From contig JAEZBK010000223.1 in NCBI GenBank assembly GCA_023427355.1, forward strand, positions 1 to 8,283: 8,283 nt of DNA, in the 5' to 3' direction. The position numbers and the translations under genes were made by a program. The notes under the pieces are model-generated. The model was not told the origin of the DNA, ran no database searches, and saw only the letters and a program-made list of their open reading frames with translations. Position 1 is the first letter of the stretch. Every line of letters begins with the position of its first letter. This DNA comes from Pseudomonadota bacterium (lineage in GTDB: Bacteria; Pseudomonadota; Alphaproteobacteria; Micropepsales; Micropepsaceae). Below, piece by piece: positions 1 through 6,028 of this stretch.

Positions 1-1056
1 CGCACCGCCGCCTATGACGCCGCCGTGTCGGGCTGGTTCGCGGGCGAACTGGCCAAGGACGGCGTGGCCGAGCCGCCGCGCCGCCGCGCCTTTGGCGGCT
101 TGCTGCGCCAGGGGCTGCGCTATGGCGAGAATCCGCACCAGCAGGCAGCTTTCTATGCCGATGGCAGCAACCGCCCCGGCGTGGCGACGGCCATGCAGGT
201 GCAGGGCAAGGAACTGTCCTACAACAACATCAATGACACCGACGCCGCCTATGAGCTGGTGGCGGAGTTCGACCCGAAGGACGGGCCCGCCTGCGCCATT
301 ATCAAGCATGCCAATCCCTGCGGCGTGGCGCTGGGCACGTCGTTGAAGGACGCCTATCTGAAGGCGCTCGCCTGCGACACGACCTCGGCCTTTGGTGGCG
401 TGCTGGCTTTCAATCAAAAGCTGGACGGCGAGACGGCGGAAGAAATCTCCAAGATCTTCACCGAGGTGATCATCGCGCCCGACGCCGATGACGACGCGCG
501 CCGCATCCTGGCGGCGAAGAAGAATCTGCGCCTTCTGACGGCGGGCGGCCTGCCCGACCCGCTGGCCCCGACGCTGACCTATCGCACCGTGGCGGGCGGC
601 TTCCTGGTGCAGACGCGCGACAATGGCCGCGTGACGCGCGAGATGCTGAAGGTGGTGACGAAGCGCCAGCCGACGGAGCAGGAACTCACCGACATGCTGC
701 TGGCCTTCACCATCGGCAAGCATGTGAAGTCGAACGCCATCGTCTATGTGAAGGATGGCTCCACGGCGGGTATCGGCGCAGGCCAGATGAGCCGCGTGGA
801 CAGCGCGCGCATCGCGGCGCTGAAGGCCAGGGATGCGGCCAAGATCGCGGGCTGGGCGGAGCCGCGCACCATCGGCTCGGCCGCGGCGTCGGAAGCGTTC
901 TTTCCCTTCCCCGACGGGTTGTTGACGGTCGCGGAAGCGGGCGCCACGGCGGTGATCCAGCCCGGCGGCTCGATGAACGACCAGAAGGTGATTGACGCCG
1001 CCGACGAGGCGGGCCTGGCGATGGTGTTCACCGGCATCCGGCACTTCCTGCACTAG
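1..1056 (+). CDS. purH: Bifunctional AICAR transformylase / IMP cyclohydrolase PurH, 3' part (5' end outside window)
   Basis: PurH catalyses the last two steps of de novo IMP synthesis in the cytoplasm: formyl transfer from 10-formyl-tetrahydrofolate to AICAR, then ring closure. The reading frame is open from base 1, so the gene starts upstream; 351 residues are visible of a family length of about 520-530. The first residues ([14 protein letters not shown]) match the end of the N-terminal cyclohydrolase domain, and the rest is the transformylase domain. Recognisable motifs are [11 protein letters not shown] (near base 120), the catalytic KHANPCGVA (bases 304-330), [23 protein letters not shown] (bases 772-804), [11 protein letters not shown] (886-918), AVIQPGGS and the C-terminal TGIRHFLH. 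The usual SDAFFPF motif reads SEAFFPF here, a conservative change. The gene ends with TAG and converges on the SH3-protein gene 36 bases away, with no clear intrinsic terminator between them. Identity is certain; only the missing 5' end and promoter are unknown. Confidence 0.98.
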   Translation, partial: RTAAYDAAVSGWFAGELAKDGVAEPPRRRAFGGLLRQGLRYGENPHQQAAFYADGSNRPGVATAMQVQGKELSYNNINDTDAAYELVAEFDPKDGPACAIIKHANPCGVALGTSLKDAYLKALACDTTSAFGGVLAFNQKLDGETAEEISKIFTEVIIAPDADDDARRILAAKKNLRLLTAGGLPDPLAPTLTYRTVAGGFLVQTRDNGRVTREMLKVVTKRQPTEQELTDMLLAFTIGKHVKSNAIVYVKDGSTAGIGAGQMSRVDSARIAALKARDAAKIAGWAEPRTIGSAAASEAFFPFPDGLLTVAEAGATAVIQPGGSMNDQKVIDAADEAGLAMVFTGIRHFLH

Positions 1057-1092
1057 GATTTACGCCGCAACCGTACCGCGGGCAGCTTTTCT

Positions 1093-1557
1093 CTATTTGA
1101 ACACTTCGTTCGGCCCAACGCCCCAGATACGGGACTTGGAAATCCATCCGGAAAGGCCGGGGGCGCTGATACGGCAGGAACGCATGGCGCAGGCCTGCAC
1201 CTGGGCCGTGGCGCCGGGCATGGCATAGGCCACCAGTTTCGCATTGGGTTCGGGATCGGCATGGAGCGCAACACGATCCTTGCCCGTCACCAGAACGGTG
1301 CGCCGATCCGACAGCACCGCCGCGTTCATCCATCCGATGGTGCCGTCATGGGCGCGCACCCGCCGCCACACGTCATACCACGCCAACACCTGGAAAGGAT
1401 AACCCTGGTGCTTGTAGATCCAGAGGATGCGGTGATTGTAGGACGGACCTTCGCGCATATGGGCGTTGTCGGAGCGCTGGCTGACGAATTTGGCCTGGGC
1501 CTGCGCGCCGGTTGCGCCCAGCAGCACAGCAATGACGGCAAGCACGGCGCGGCGCAT
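1093..1557 (-). CDS. Exported bacterial SH3-like domain protein (SH3_4/DUF1058 type), 154 aa
   Basis: A small secreted protein with two SH3-like repeats; members of this family are usually periplasmic, and the fold is linked in general to binding peptides or cell-wall material, but no specific role is established that I can name. From the chosen start, residues 1-20 form a signal peptide (MRR, a hydrophobic run, then a likely cleavage after GAQA). The first SH3 unit spans about residues 23-83 and has the family pattern N..MREGPS, W.Y...YPF.VLA.Y..WRRVR and IGWMNAAVLSDRRT; the second spans about 85-150, with V.LHADPEPNAKLVAYAMPGA, a C123-x4-C128 pair and GWISKSRIWGV. Start choice: ATG at 1557 leaves an AGGGG element (1570-1574) 12 bases upstream; ATG at 1569 would abut that element and TTG at 1581 lacks one, although both are in frame. 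It lies 51 bases downstream of the phosphatase gene on the same strand, so co-transcription is likely. Family is secure, function unknown. Confidence 0.85.
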   Translation of the reverse strand: MRRAVLAVIAVLLGATGAQAQAKFVSQRSDNAHMREGPSYNHRILWIYKHQGYPFQVLAWYDVWRRVRAHDGTIGWMNAAVLSDRRTVLVTGKDRVALHADPEPNAKLVAYAMPGATAQVQACAMRSCRISAPGLSGWISKSRIWGVGPNEVFK

Positions 1558-1583
1558 CGAACGAATCATCCCCTGACACAAAA

Positions 1584-1594
1584 TGCGTAACGCA
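1584..1594. repeat. Short perfect dyad TGCGT-A-ACGCA between phosphatase and SH3 genes
   Basis: The 51-base gap between the phosphatase stop and the SH3-protein start contains the 11-base palindrome TGCGTAACGCA. Its size suits a small DNA-binding dimer, but it is short enough to arise by chance and no factor can be named. No convincing -35/-10 pair is visible beside it. Confidence 0.25.
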
Positions 1595-1608
1595 GCCGCC
1601 GGGCCGCA

Positions 1609-2229
1609 TCAACCATCGGGCCGCTCATAGCCCACCGTGTTCCAGTAGCGCGCCCGATGGCGGCCCCGCTGTGTGAAGCCACGCCGCGCCAGCACCCGGC
1701 CGATCAGGAAATTGAAATAGCCATGCGCGACCAGCGCCACGGCACCATCCTGCCTGGCCTGCGCAATCAGGGCATCTGCGGCCTGTTCGGCACGCGCACG
1801 GGCGCCGCGAGCATTCTCGATGCCCGGCGCGAAGCCCAGATGCCAGAGGATGCGCGAGACCACCGCCCATTTGGGCACCCGCATCTTCAGCAGCGGAATG
1901 GGCGGCGCGGCCAAAGGCGCCTCGGCAAAAAGCGGATCGAGAACGGGATCGGCGGACAATGCGCGGGCGCTCTGGTGGCTGCGCGGACGATCACTGGCAT
2001 AGACGGCCAGTTCGCGGGTCAGCTCCACCAGCTCTCGTGGCGGCAGGCTGGAGGGATCAAGCCCCGCCTCCTCATAGGCGCCGATGTAGTCGCCGAACGC
2101 TCGGTGACCGGTGACAGGGGCCAGCGGCAGATGCGGCTGGCCATGCCGGATCAGCAGAATGCGCAGGGAAGAACGGCCGGCTCGGCCCGGCGAATCCTCT
2201 GCGTCTTTCGCCGTATTGGCCACGCCCAA
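1609..2229 (-). CDS. Histidine phosphatase (phosphoglycerate-mutase-like) family protein, about 206 aa
   Basis: A member of the branch-1 histidine phosphatase superfamily, whose enzymes form a phosphohistidine intermediate on the first motif histidine. Visible features are the RHG motif in ILLIRHGQ (R28, H29, G30), a second arginine-bearing segment YASDRPRSHQSA (about residues 77-87), the acidic candidate E103 in LFAEAPL, and the second histidine H169 in ALVAHGYFNFLIG. All four catalytic elements therefore appear present, so it should be active, but the substrate cannot be deduced. No signal peptide is seen, so it is probably cytoplasmic. The start is uncertain: TTG at 2229 lies 4 bases after GGAG and GTG at 2223 lies 10 bases after it; both are in frame and both leave a charged N-terminal extension of about 20 residues before the first beta strand. 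It is the first gene of a probable two-gene unit with the SH3 protein and is transcribed divergently from the porin. Confidence 0.87.
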   Translation of the reverse strand: MGVANTAKDAEDSPGRAGRSSLRILLIRHGQPHLPLAPVTGHRAFGDYIGAYEEAGLDPSSLPPRELVELTRELAVYASDRPRSHQSARALSADPVLDPLFAEAPLAAPPIPLLKMRVPKWAVVSRILWHLGFAPGIENARGARARAEQAADALIAQARQDGAVALVAHGYFNFLIGRVLARRGFTQRGRHRARYWNTVGYERPDG

Positions 2230-2249
2230 AAAACTCCATAATTGTTACC

Positions 2250-2271
2250 AGCGGCCTTGGCCAGCGCCGCT
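2250..2271. repeat. Inverted repeat AGCGGC-N10-GCCGCT upstream of the phosphatase gene
   Basis: Perfect 6-base arms separated by 10 bases, 21 bases before the phosphatase start. It may be part of that gene's leader or control region. The arms are GC-rich, so chance occurrence is plausible. Confidence 0.25.
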
Positions 2272-2302
2272 ATCCGTATGATTGCACTACAATCTGGCGA
2301 CC

Positions 2303-2319
2303 TGCCCAGAGTTTGGGCA
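2303..2319. promoter_or_regulatory. Inverted repeat TGCCCA-N5-TGGGCA, possible operator
   Basis: Perfect 6-base arms around a 5-base spacer, in the middle of the 260-base divergent region between the phosphatase and porin genes. The 17-base overall size is typical of a site for a dimeric regulator. It lies only 6 bases from a second perfect dyad (2326-2340). No specific regulator can be assigned from the sequence. Confidence 0.35.
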
Positions 2320-2325
2320 ATCATG

Positions 2326-2340
2326 TGTTGCATTGCAACA
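2326..2340. promoter_or_regulatory. Perfect 15-base dyad TGTTGC-ATT-GCAACA, probable operator
   Basis: Six-base arms flank a 3-base centre, giving a TTGC-N3-GCAA core. The TGC-N3-GCA spacing resembles the operators reported for PhaR, the polyhydroxyalkanoate/phasin regulator of alphaproteobacteria. That is a recollected resemblance rather than a match I could test, and no phasin or PHA gene is in the window. The site is about 150 bases upstream of the porin start and 97 bases upstream of the phosphatase start, so it could serve either gene. Confidence 0.4.
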
Positions 2341-2400
2341 ACGCCATGCCAAATCCCGACAACACATCCCGAAAAGCGGGCCTGAAACGCAAATGTCATA

Positions 2401-2429
2401 TTGAACGGCAGCGCGGCAAGCCAGATTTT
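2401..2429 (+). promoter_or_regulatory. Candidate promoter for the porin gene
   Basis: TTGAAC (2401-2406) matches the -35 consensus at 4 of 6 positions, and GATTTT (2424-2429), 17 bases later, matches the -10 consensus at 3 of 6. Transcription from it would begin near 2436, just before the two leader hairpins. The match is modest. Another A/T-rich -10-like word, TACAAT at 2288-2293, has no recognisable -35 partner. Confidence 0.28.
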
Positions 2430-2436
2430 CCGCCCA

Positions 2437-2471
2437 TGCCGGATTTCCGGTGCACGCATCCCAAGATGCGT
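2437..2471 (+). promoter_or_regulatory. Two tandem hairpins in the porin mRNA leader
   Basis: The first hairpin is CCGGA-TT-TCCGG (2439-2450), extendable by two wobble pairs. The second is the perfect 7-base stem ACGCATC-CCAA-GATGCGT (2454-2471). The second ends 6 bases before the ribosome binding site. Leader hairpins of this kind are known to stabilise abundant outer-membrane-protein mRNAs such as E. coli ompA; applying that here is inference. Confidence 0.45.
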
Positions 2472-2477
2472 CCAATG

Positions 2478-2483
2478 AGAGGA
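2478..2483 (+). promoter_or_regulatory. Ribosome binding site AGAGGA fixing the porin start
   Basis: AGAGGA lies 6 bases before the ATG at 2490. It selects this ATG, which begins a proper signal peptide, over the in-frame upstream ATG codons (for example 2313, 2457 and 2475). Confidence 0.75.
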
Positions 2484-2489
2484 TCACAA

Positions 2490-3272
2490 ATGAAGAACCT
2501 GACCAAGGCGCTGATCGGCGCGATGGCCCTGACCGGCGTGTTCGCCGGCGCCGCCAACGCCCAGGAAGACGCCTTCTCCATGTCGGCGGCGGTTGCCGTG
2601 CAGAGCGACTATCGCTTCCGCGGTATCAGCCAGAATGACCGGGAGCCGGCTCCGCAGGCCACCATCAACATCACCGGCCCGGAAGGCTTCTATGTCGGCG
2701 CCTGGGGTTCCAAGACCAATTGGAATCTGAACGCCAAGAACAGCCCTTCGTATGAAGTGGACCTGTATTTCGGCAAGAACACCGACCTGTTCGGCTTCGC
2801 CAACTGGAATGCCCAGGTTTACTACTATGGCTATCCCGATGCGCAGACCACCGGCCTGAACTTCGGCACCAAGAATGCCAGCTTCGTCGAACTGATCAAC
2901 ACGCTGAGCCGTTCCTGGGGTCCGGTCACCACCAACGTGACCTGGGCCTGGTCGCCGAACTTCAGCCTGGGTGGCGGCACCGCCAACTACCTGAACGGCC
3001 AGGTGATCGTTCCGGTGAATGACTGGCTGTCCTTCAGCGGCCTGTTCGGCCACCAGTGGGTGCAGGCGGCCAAGTATTCCTTCTCGCGCGACTATTCGCA
3101 CTGGGATATCGGCGCCACCGCCACCTGGAATGCCCTGTCGCTGGACGTGCGCTATGTGGACACCGACCTGTCGGCTGCCCAGTGCGGCGCCTTCTGGATG
3201 GCCACGCCGAACGCCTGCGGTTCGAACGTGATGGCCACCCTGACCTACAACATCAGCGCGTTCCCCTGGTAA
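2490..3272 (+). CDS. TorF-family putative outer-membrane porin (Gcw_chp type), 260 aa
   Basis: A predicted outer-membrane beta-barrel of the TorF/Gcw_chp family; these are thought to form channels, but the substrate is not known. Residues 1-24 are a signal peptide (MKNLTKA, a hydrophobic core, cleavage after ANA before QEDAF). The mature start carries the family signature SAAVAVQSDYRFRGISQNDREPAPQ (about residues 32-56), followed by alternating amphipathic strands rich in aromatic residues and ending in a C-terminal tryptophan (ATLTYNISAFPW), the usual barrel-assembly signal. The mature length of 236 residues suits a small barrel. Two cysteines, C232 and C243, lie in the last loop and may form a disulfide, as paired cysteines near this position are common in relatives. 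The gene stands alone: a dyad-rich region precedes it and a strong terminator follows, indicating a monocistronic and probably well-expressed transcript. Family assignment is firm; transport specificity is not. Confidence 0.93.
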   Translation: MKNLTKALIGAMALTGVFAGAANAQEDAFSMSAAVAVQSDYRFRGISQNDREPAPQATINITGPEGFYVGAWGSKTNWNLNAKNSPSYEVDLYFGKNTDLFGFANWNAQVYYYGYPDAQTTGLNFGTKNASFVELINTLSRSWGPVTTNVTWAWSPNFSLGGGTANYLNGQVIVPVNDWLSFSGLFGHQWVQAAKYSFSRDYSHWDIGATATWNALSLDVRYVDTDLSAAQCGAFWMATPNACGSNVMATLTYNISAFPW

Positions 3273-3295
3273 TTCGGGACCGAGCCTGAAGTAAC

Positions 3296-3330
3296 AAACC
3301 CCGCCAGACGAAAGTCTGGCGGGGTTTTTG
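3296..3330 (+). terminator. Strong intrinsic terminator after the porin gene
   Basis: A perfect 14-base stem, AAACCCCGCCAGAC (3296-3309) and its complement (3314-3327), closes on a GAAA tetraloop and runs into TTTTTGTTTG. It lies 23 bases after the porin stop. On the opposite strand the stem is followed by TTTGTTACTT, so it may also stop minus-strand transcription leaving the kinase gene, though less efficiently. Confidence 0.95.
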
Positions 3331-3355
3331 TTTGATGGTCACCGCGGCGCAATTT

Positions 3356-3377
3356 GTGCCGGCGATGCAACCGGCAC
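3356..3377. repeat. Inverted repeat GTGCCGG-N8-CCGGCAC beyond the kinase stop codon
   Basis: Perfect 7-base arms separated by 8 bases, beginning 17 bases past the kinase stop on the minus strand. In the kinase transcript it would form a stem followed by AAATTGC, which has no proper U-tract. It is therefore more likely an mRNA 3'-end stabiliser than a complete terminator, with termination perhaps at the bidirectional hairpin further on. Confidence 0.4.
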
Positions 3378-3394
3378 TGCGCTGCATACTGGGG

Positions 3395-5944
3395 CTAGCG
3401 CCCGAGCAAGGCTCGCTTGAGCTGCGCAAGATCGAACGGCTTGGTCAGGTATCCGACCTTGCCCTTGAGGGCTTCGGCCTCCTCGCCTTCGGTGGAATAG
3501 CCGGAGGCAATGATGATCTTGAGGCCGGGACGCAGCTTCAACGCCTCCTCCACCAGTTGCCGCCCATTCATGCCCGGCAGGCCCAGATCGGTGAGCAGTA
3601 CCGCGATGGTGTCATCGGCGTGCAGGATCGCCAGCGCCTGCGGCGCGTCCTCGGCTTCCAACGGCATGAAGCCAAGCTGTTCCACCATGTCCACCGTGGT
3701 CATGCGGATCAGCGCGACATCCTCCACCACCAGAACCCTGGCCCCGGGCGCAACAGCCGGTCCAGAAGCCTCGACCGGCGGGACCGTGGAGGGCGTGATA
3801 GGACCGCGTGCCGTGCCCTCGATCACGCTGCGCAGCTTCCGCGCCAGTTCCTCCTTGCGATAGGGTTTGGAAAGCAGGAAGGCATCGTCATCCAGCTTGC
3901 CATTATGGACGATTGCGTTCTGGGTATAGCCGGAGGTGTAGAGCACCTTGATGCCGGGATACCGCTCGGCGGCGCGGCGGGTGAATTCGCGGGTATGGAT
4001 CGGCCCCGGCATCACCACGTCGGTGAAGATCAGGTCCGGGCGTGCCGTTTCCAGGAAGGCCAAGGCGCTCTGCGCATTCTCGGCACGGCTGACGCGGTAG
4101 CCAAGGTCGGTGAGCATGTCCACCACGGCGGCGCGCACGCCTTCATCGTCCTCCACCACCAGCACATGTTCGTTTCCGCCCTTCACCGGGGCGCCCTGAT
4201 GACTGGCGATATCATCGCGCTCGCGGCGCGTGCGCGGAAGATAGAGCTTGATGGTCGTGCCATGGCCCATCTCGGTGTAGATCTTGATATGGCCGCCCGA
4301 CTGCTTGACGAAGCCATAGGCCTGGGCCAGCCCCAGCCCCGTGCCCTTGCCTTCCGGTTTGGTGGTGAAGAAAGGCTCGAAAACCCGCGTCAGCACTTCT
4401 GGCGCCATGCCGGTGCCGGTGTCGGATACCGCCAGCATTACATATTGGCCGGGCGTCACTTCCTCATGTCCCGCCGCATAGGCGTCATCGAGATAGGCGT
4501 TGGCCACTTCGAGCGTGAGCTTTCCCCCATCGGGCATGGCATCGCGGGCGTTGATGGCGAGATTGAGGATGGTGTTCTCGACCTGGGTGGGATCCACCAG
4601 CGTGTTCCATAGTCCGCCCGCGATCACCGTCTCCACCGCGATGCGTTCGCCCAGGGCGCGGCGCAGCAGATCGGTCATGTCGCGAATGACGCGCCCCAGA
4701 TCCAGCGACCGCGGGTCCAGCGCCTGGCGCCGCGCAAAGGCCAGCAACTGCGCGGTCAGACGCGAGCCGCGCGTCACCGCGCCAATGGCGTTTTGCAGCC
4801 GCTGGGCCAGCCGCGGGTTGGCGGCGACGTCATCGCCCGCCACCGCCAGATCGAGATTGGCGCTGATGATTTGCAGCAGGTTGTTGAAATCATGTGCCAC
4901 GCCACCGGTGAGGTGGCCGACCGCTTCCATTTTCTGCGCCTGGCGGCCGATGGCCTCGGCCTGCTTGCGCGCAGTGTTGTCTTCCACCCCGATCAGGAAG
5001 CCACCGGTGGCAACCGGGGCCTTGTAGATATCAAGCTCCCGACCCTTCCAGGTGATATGGCGCGCGCCCGTGACGTCGGCAGCGCCTTCCGGCCCCGAAA
5101 TGGTCGGCCAGGGCCAGCCTTCCAGCGCTTGCATCAACATGGGCTTGGTGACATGGGGCCGCGCCAAGTCTGGCGACAGGCCCAGAAGCGCGAAGAACTG
5201 GGCATTGAAGGCGCAAAGCGTCCCGTCGGAGGAGAAATAGGCCACGCCATCGCGCACCGATTCCAGCGTTGCCTGCAATATGGCGGCCTCGTTCGCACGC
5301 GCGCGTTCGGCGCGGCCCAGCCGGATATTGTTGCGCACCAGAAGAACCGTGGCGATGGAAAGGATCAACAGCGTGATCACGGCGGCGGCGATGGACCAGC
5401 CCACCACCATGTTCTCCGACTCCCGCCGGTTGCGATCCCGTTCCAGAAGCAGCCGCTGCTCTTCCGCCAGCCCCTGCTCGATCTCGGTGCGGATCTGCGT
5501 CATCTGCTCACGGCCGCGCGCCAGACCCGCCAGCGCTTCGGGCGAGGTCGTCATGGGTGCCGTGGTATTCGCCACGCCGGCATTCAGGCCGGTGATGCGC
5601 TCCCGGATCATTTTTTCCAGACGGTCGGCCCGGGCCTGCTGGACGGGGTTGTCGCGGGACAGATCGCGGAACCGCTGGATATCCTCGGGGAGGCGGGACA
5701 GGAAACGCCGGAAGCCCTGTTCAAAGGCAGGATCGCGGCTGAGGAGAAAGCCGCGCATACCCGTTTCGGCCGTCTGGACGCTGTCCTGGATACGGCGTTG
5801 CGCTTCGATCACCTGAAAGGTGTGGCGTACCTGGGCCTGCGCCTCGCGTTCATTGATCGCGAACTGGGCCGTCAGATAGGCGGCAAGGGCCAGAATGAGA
5901 AAAATTGGCGCTGCTGCCAGCAACACCAGGCGATTGGTGGACAA
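3395..5944 (-). CDS. Membrane-bound hybrid histidine kinase: CHASE3-PAS-HisKA-HATPase-REC-REC, 849 aa
   Basis: A sensor kinase that should autophosphorylate on histidine and pass the phosphate to attached receiver domains. Transmembrane segments at about residues 5-28 and 180-203 flank a periplasmic CHASE3-like helical region (about 40-170, with TAETGMRGFLLSRDPAFEQGF). A PAS domain follows (about 215-325). The H-box GGVAHDFNNLLQ gives H351. The ATPase domain shows an N-box (N461, N465), the G1 motif DTGTGM (508-513), FEPFF (522-526) and GKGTGLGL (532-539). Receiver 1 (about 593-708) has E598/D599/D600, phospho-acceptor D642, T670 and K693; receiver 2 (about 736-849) has E741/D742, D786, S814 and K835, so both look functional. 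No Hpt domain or DNA-binding output is present. The start is TTG at 5944, with GGAGG (5949-5953) 4 bases upstream; an in-frame stop lies further upstream and no ATG fits. An EcfG-like promoter precedes it. The signal sensed is unknown. Confidence 0.95.
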   Translation of the reverse strand: MSTNRLVLLAAAPIFLILALAAYLTAQFAINEREAQAQVRHTFQVIEAQRRIQDSVQTAETGMRGFLLSRDPAFEQGFRRFLSRLPEDIQRFRDLSRDNPVQQARADRLEKMIRERITGLNAGVANTTAPMTTSPEALAGLARGREQMTQIRTEIEQGLAEEQRLLLERDRNRRESENMVVGWSIAAAVITLLILSIATVLLVRNNIRLGRAERARANEAAILQATLESVRDGVAYFSSDGTLCAFNAQFFALLGLSPDLARPHVTKPMLMQALEGWPWPTISGPEGAADVTGARHITWKGRELDIYKAPVATGGFLIGVEDNTARKQAEAIGRQAQKMEAVGHLTGGVAHDFNNLLQIISANLDLAVAGDDVAANPRLAQRLQNAIGAVTRGSRLTAQLLAFARRQALDPRSLDLGRVIRDMTDLLRRALGERIAVETVIAGGLWNTLVDPTQVENTILNLAINARDAMPDGGKLTLEVANAYLDDAYAAGHEEVTPGQYVMLAVSDTGTGMAPEVLTRVFEPFFTTKPEGKGTGLGLAQAYGFVKQSGGHIKIYTEMGHGTTIKLYLPRTRRERDDIASHQGAPVKGGNEHVLVVEDDEGVRAAVVDMLTDLGYRVSRAENAQSALAFLETARPDLIFTDVVMPGPIHTREFTRRAAERYPGIKVLYTSGYTQNAIVHNGKLDDDAFLLSKPYRKEELARKLRSVIEGTARGPITPSTVPPVEASGPAVAPGARVLVVEDVALIRMTTVDMVEQLGFMPLEAEDAPQALAILHADDTIAVLLTDLGLPGMNGRQLVEEALKLRPGLKIIIASGYSTEGEEAEALKGKVGYLTKPFDLAQLKRALLGR

Positions 5945-5977
5945 AACCCCTCCGGATACAGAACTCCCCGCGCCCGA

Positions 5978-6002
5978 AACGGCCGTTCCGGGAAAAAGTT
6001 CC
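5978..6002 (-). promoter_or_regulatory. EcfG-type (general stress sigma factor) promoter of the hybrid kinase
   Basis: On the minus strand GGAAC (6002-5998) is followed after exactly 16 bases by CGTT (5981-5978). This matches the GGAAC-N16/17-CGTT consensus of alphaproteobacterial EcfG/SigT promoters. Predicted transcription would start near 5970, about 25 bases before the TTG start, and include the GGAGG ribosome binding site at 5949-5953. The -35 element overlaps a small inverted repeat, CCGGGAA-N4-TTCCCGG (5988-6005). The motif's strand, distance and intergenic location all fit, but it was recognised by eye only. Confidence 0.6.
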
Positions 6003-6028
6003 CGGTTTGGTCAAAAAAATCTGCGATC

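Noticed and set aside
1057..1092. Possible terminator between the convergent purH and SH3-protein genes
   Set aside because: A GCCGC...GCGGGC pairing before CTTTTCTC is imperfect and short, so it is too weak to call.
2288..2293. TACAAT as a -10 element for the porin
   Set aside because: No acceptable -35 hexamer at 16-18 bases, and it would put the start about 190 bases upstream of the gene.
2313..2489. Upstream in-frame start giving the porin 59 extra residues
   Set aside because: The extension runs through operator-like dyads and leader hairpins, lacks any protein pattern and would bury the signal peptide. ATG 2490 has a well-placed ribosome binding site.
3332..4612. Plus-strand open frame of 426 codons opposite the kinase C-terminal half
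   Set aside because: It mirrors the receiver and ATPase domains, whose motifs are intact on the minus strand. It has no recognisable domain of its own and begins next to the terminator.
6006..6028. Run of seven T on the minus strand just after the DsbA-like gene, as an intrinsic terminator
   Set aside because: No stable stem directly precedes the T-run. The nearby CCGGGAA/TTCCCGG repeat comes after it and lacks its own T-tract.
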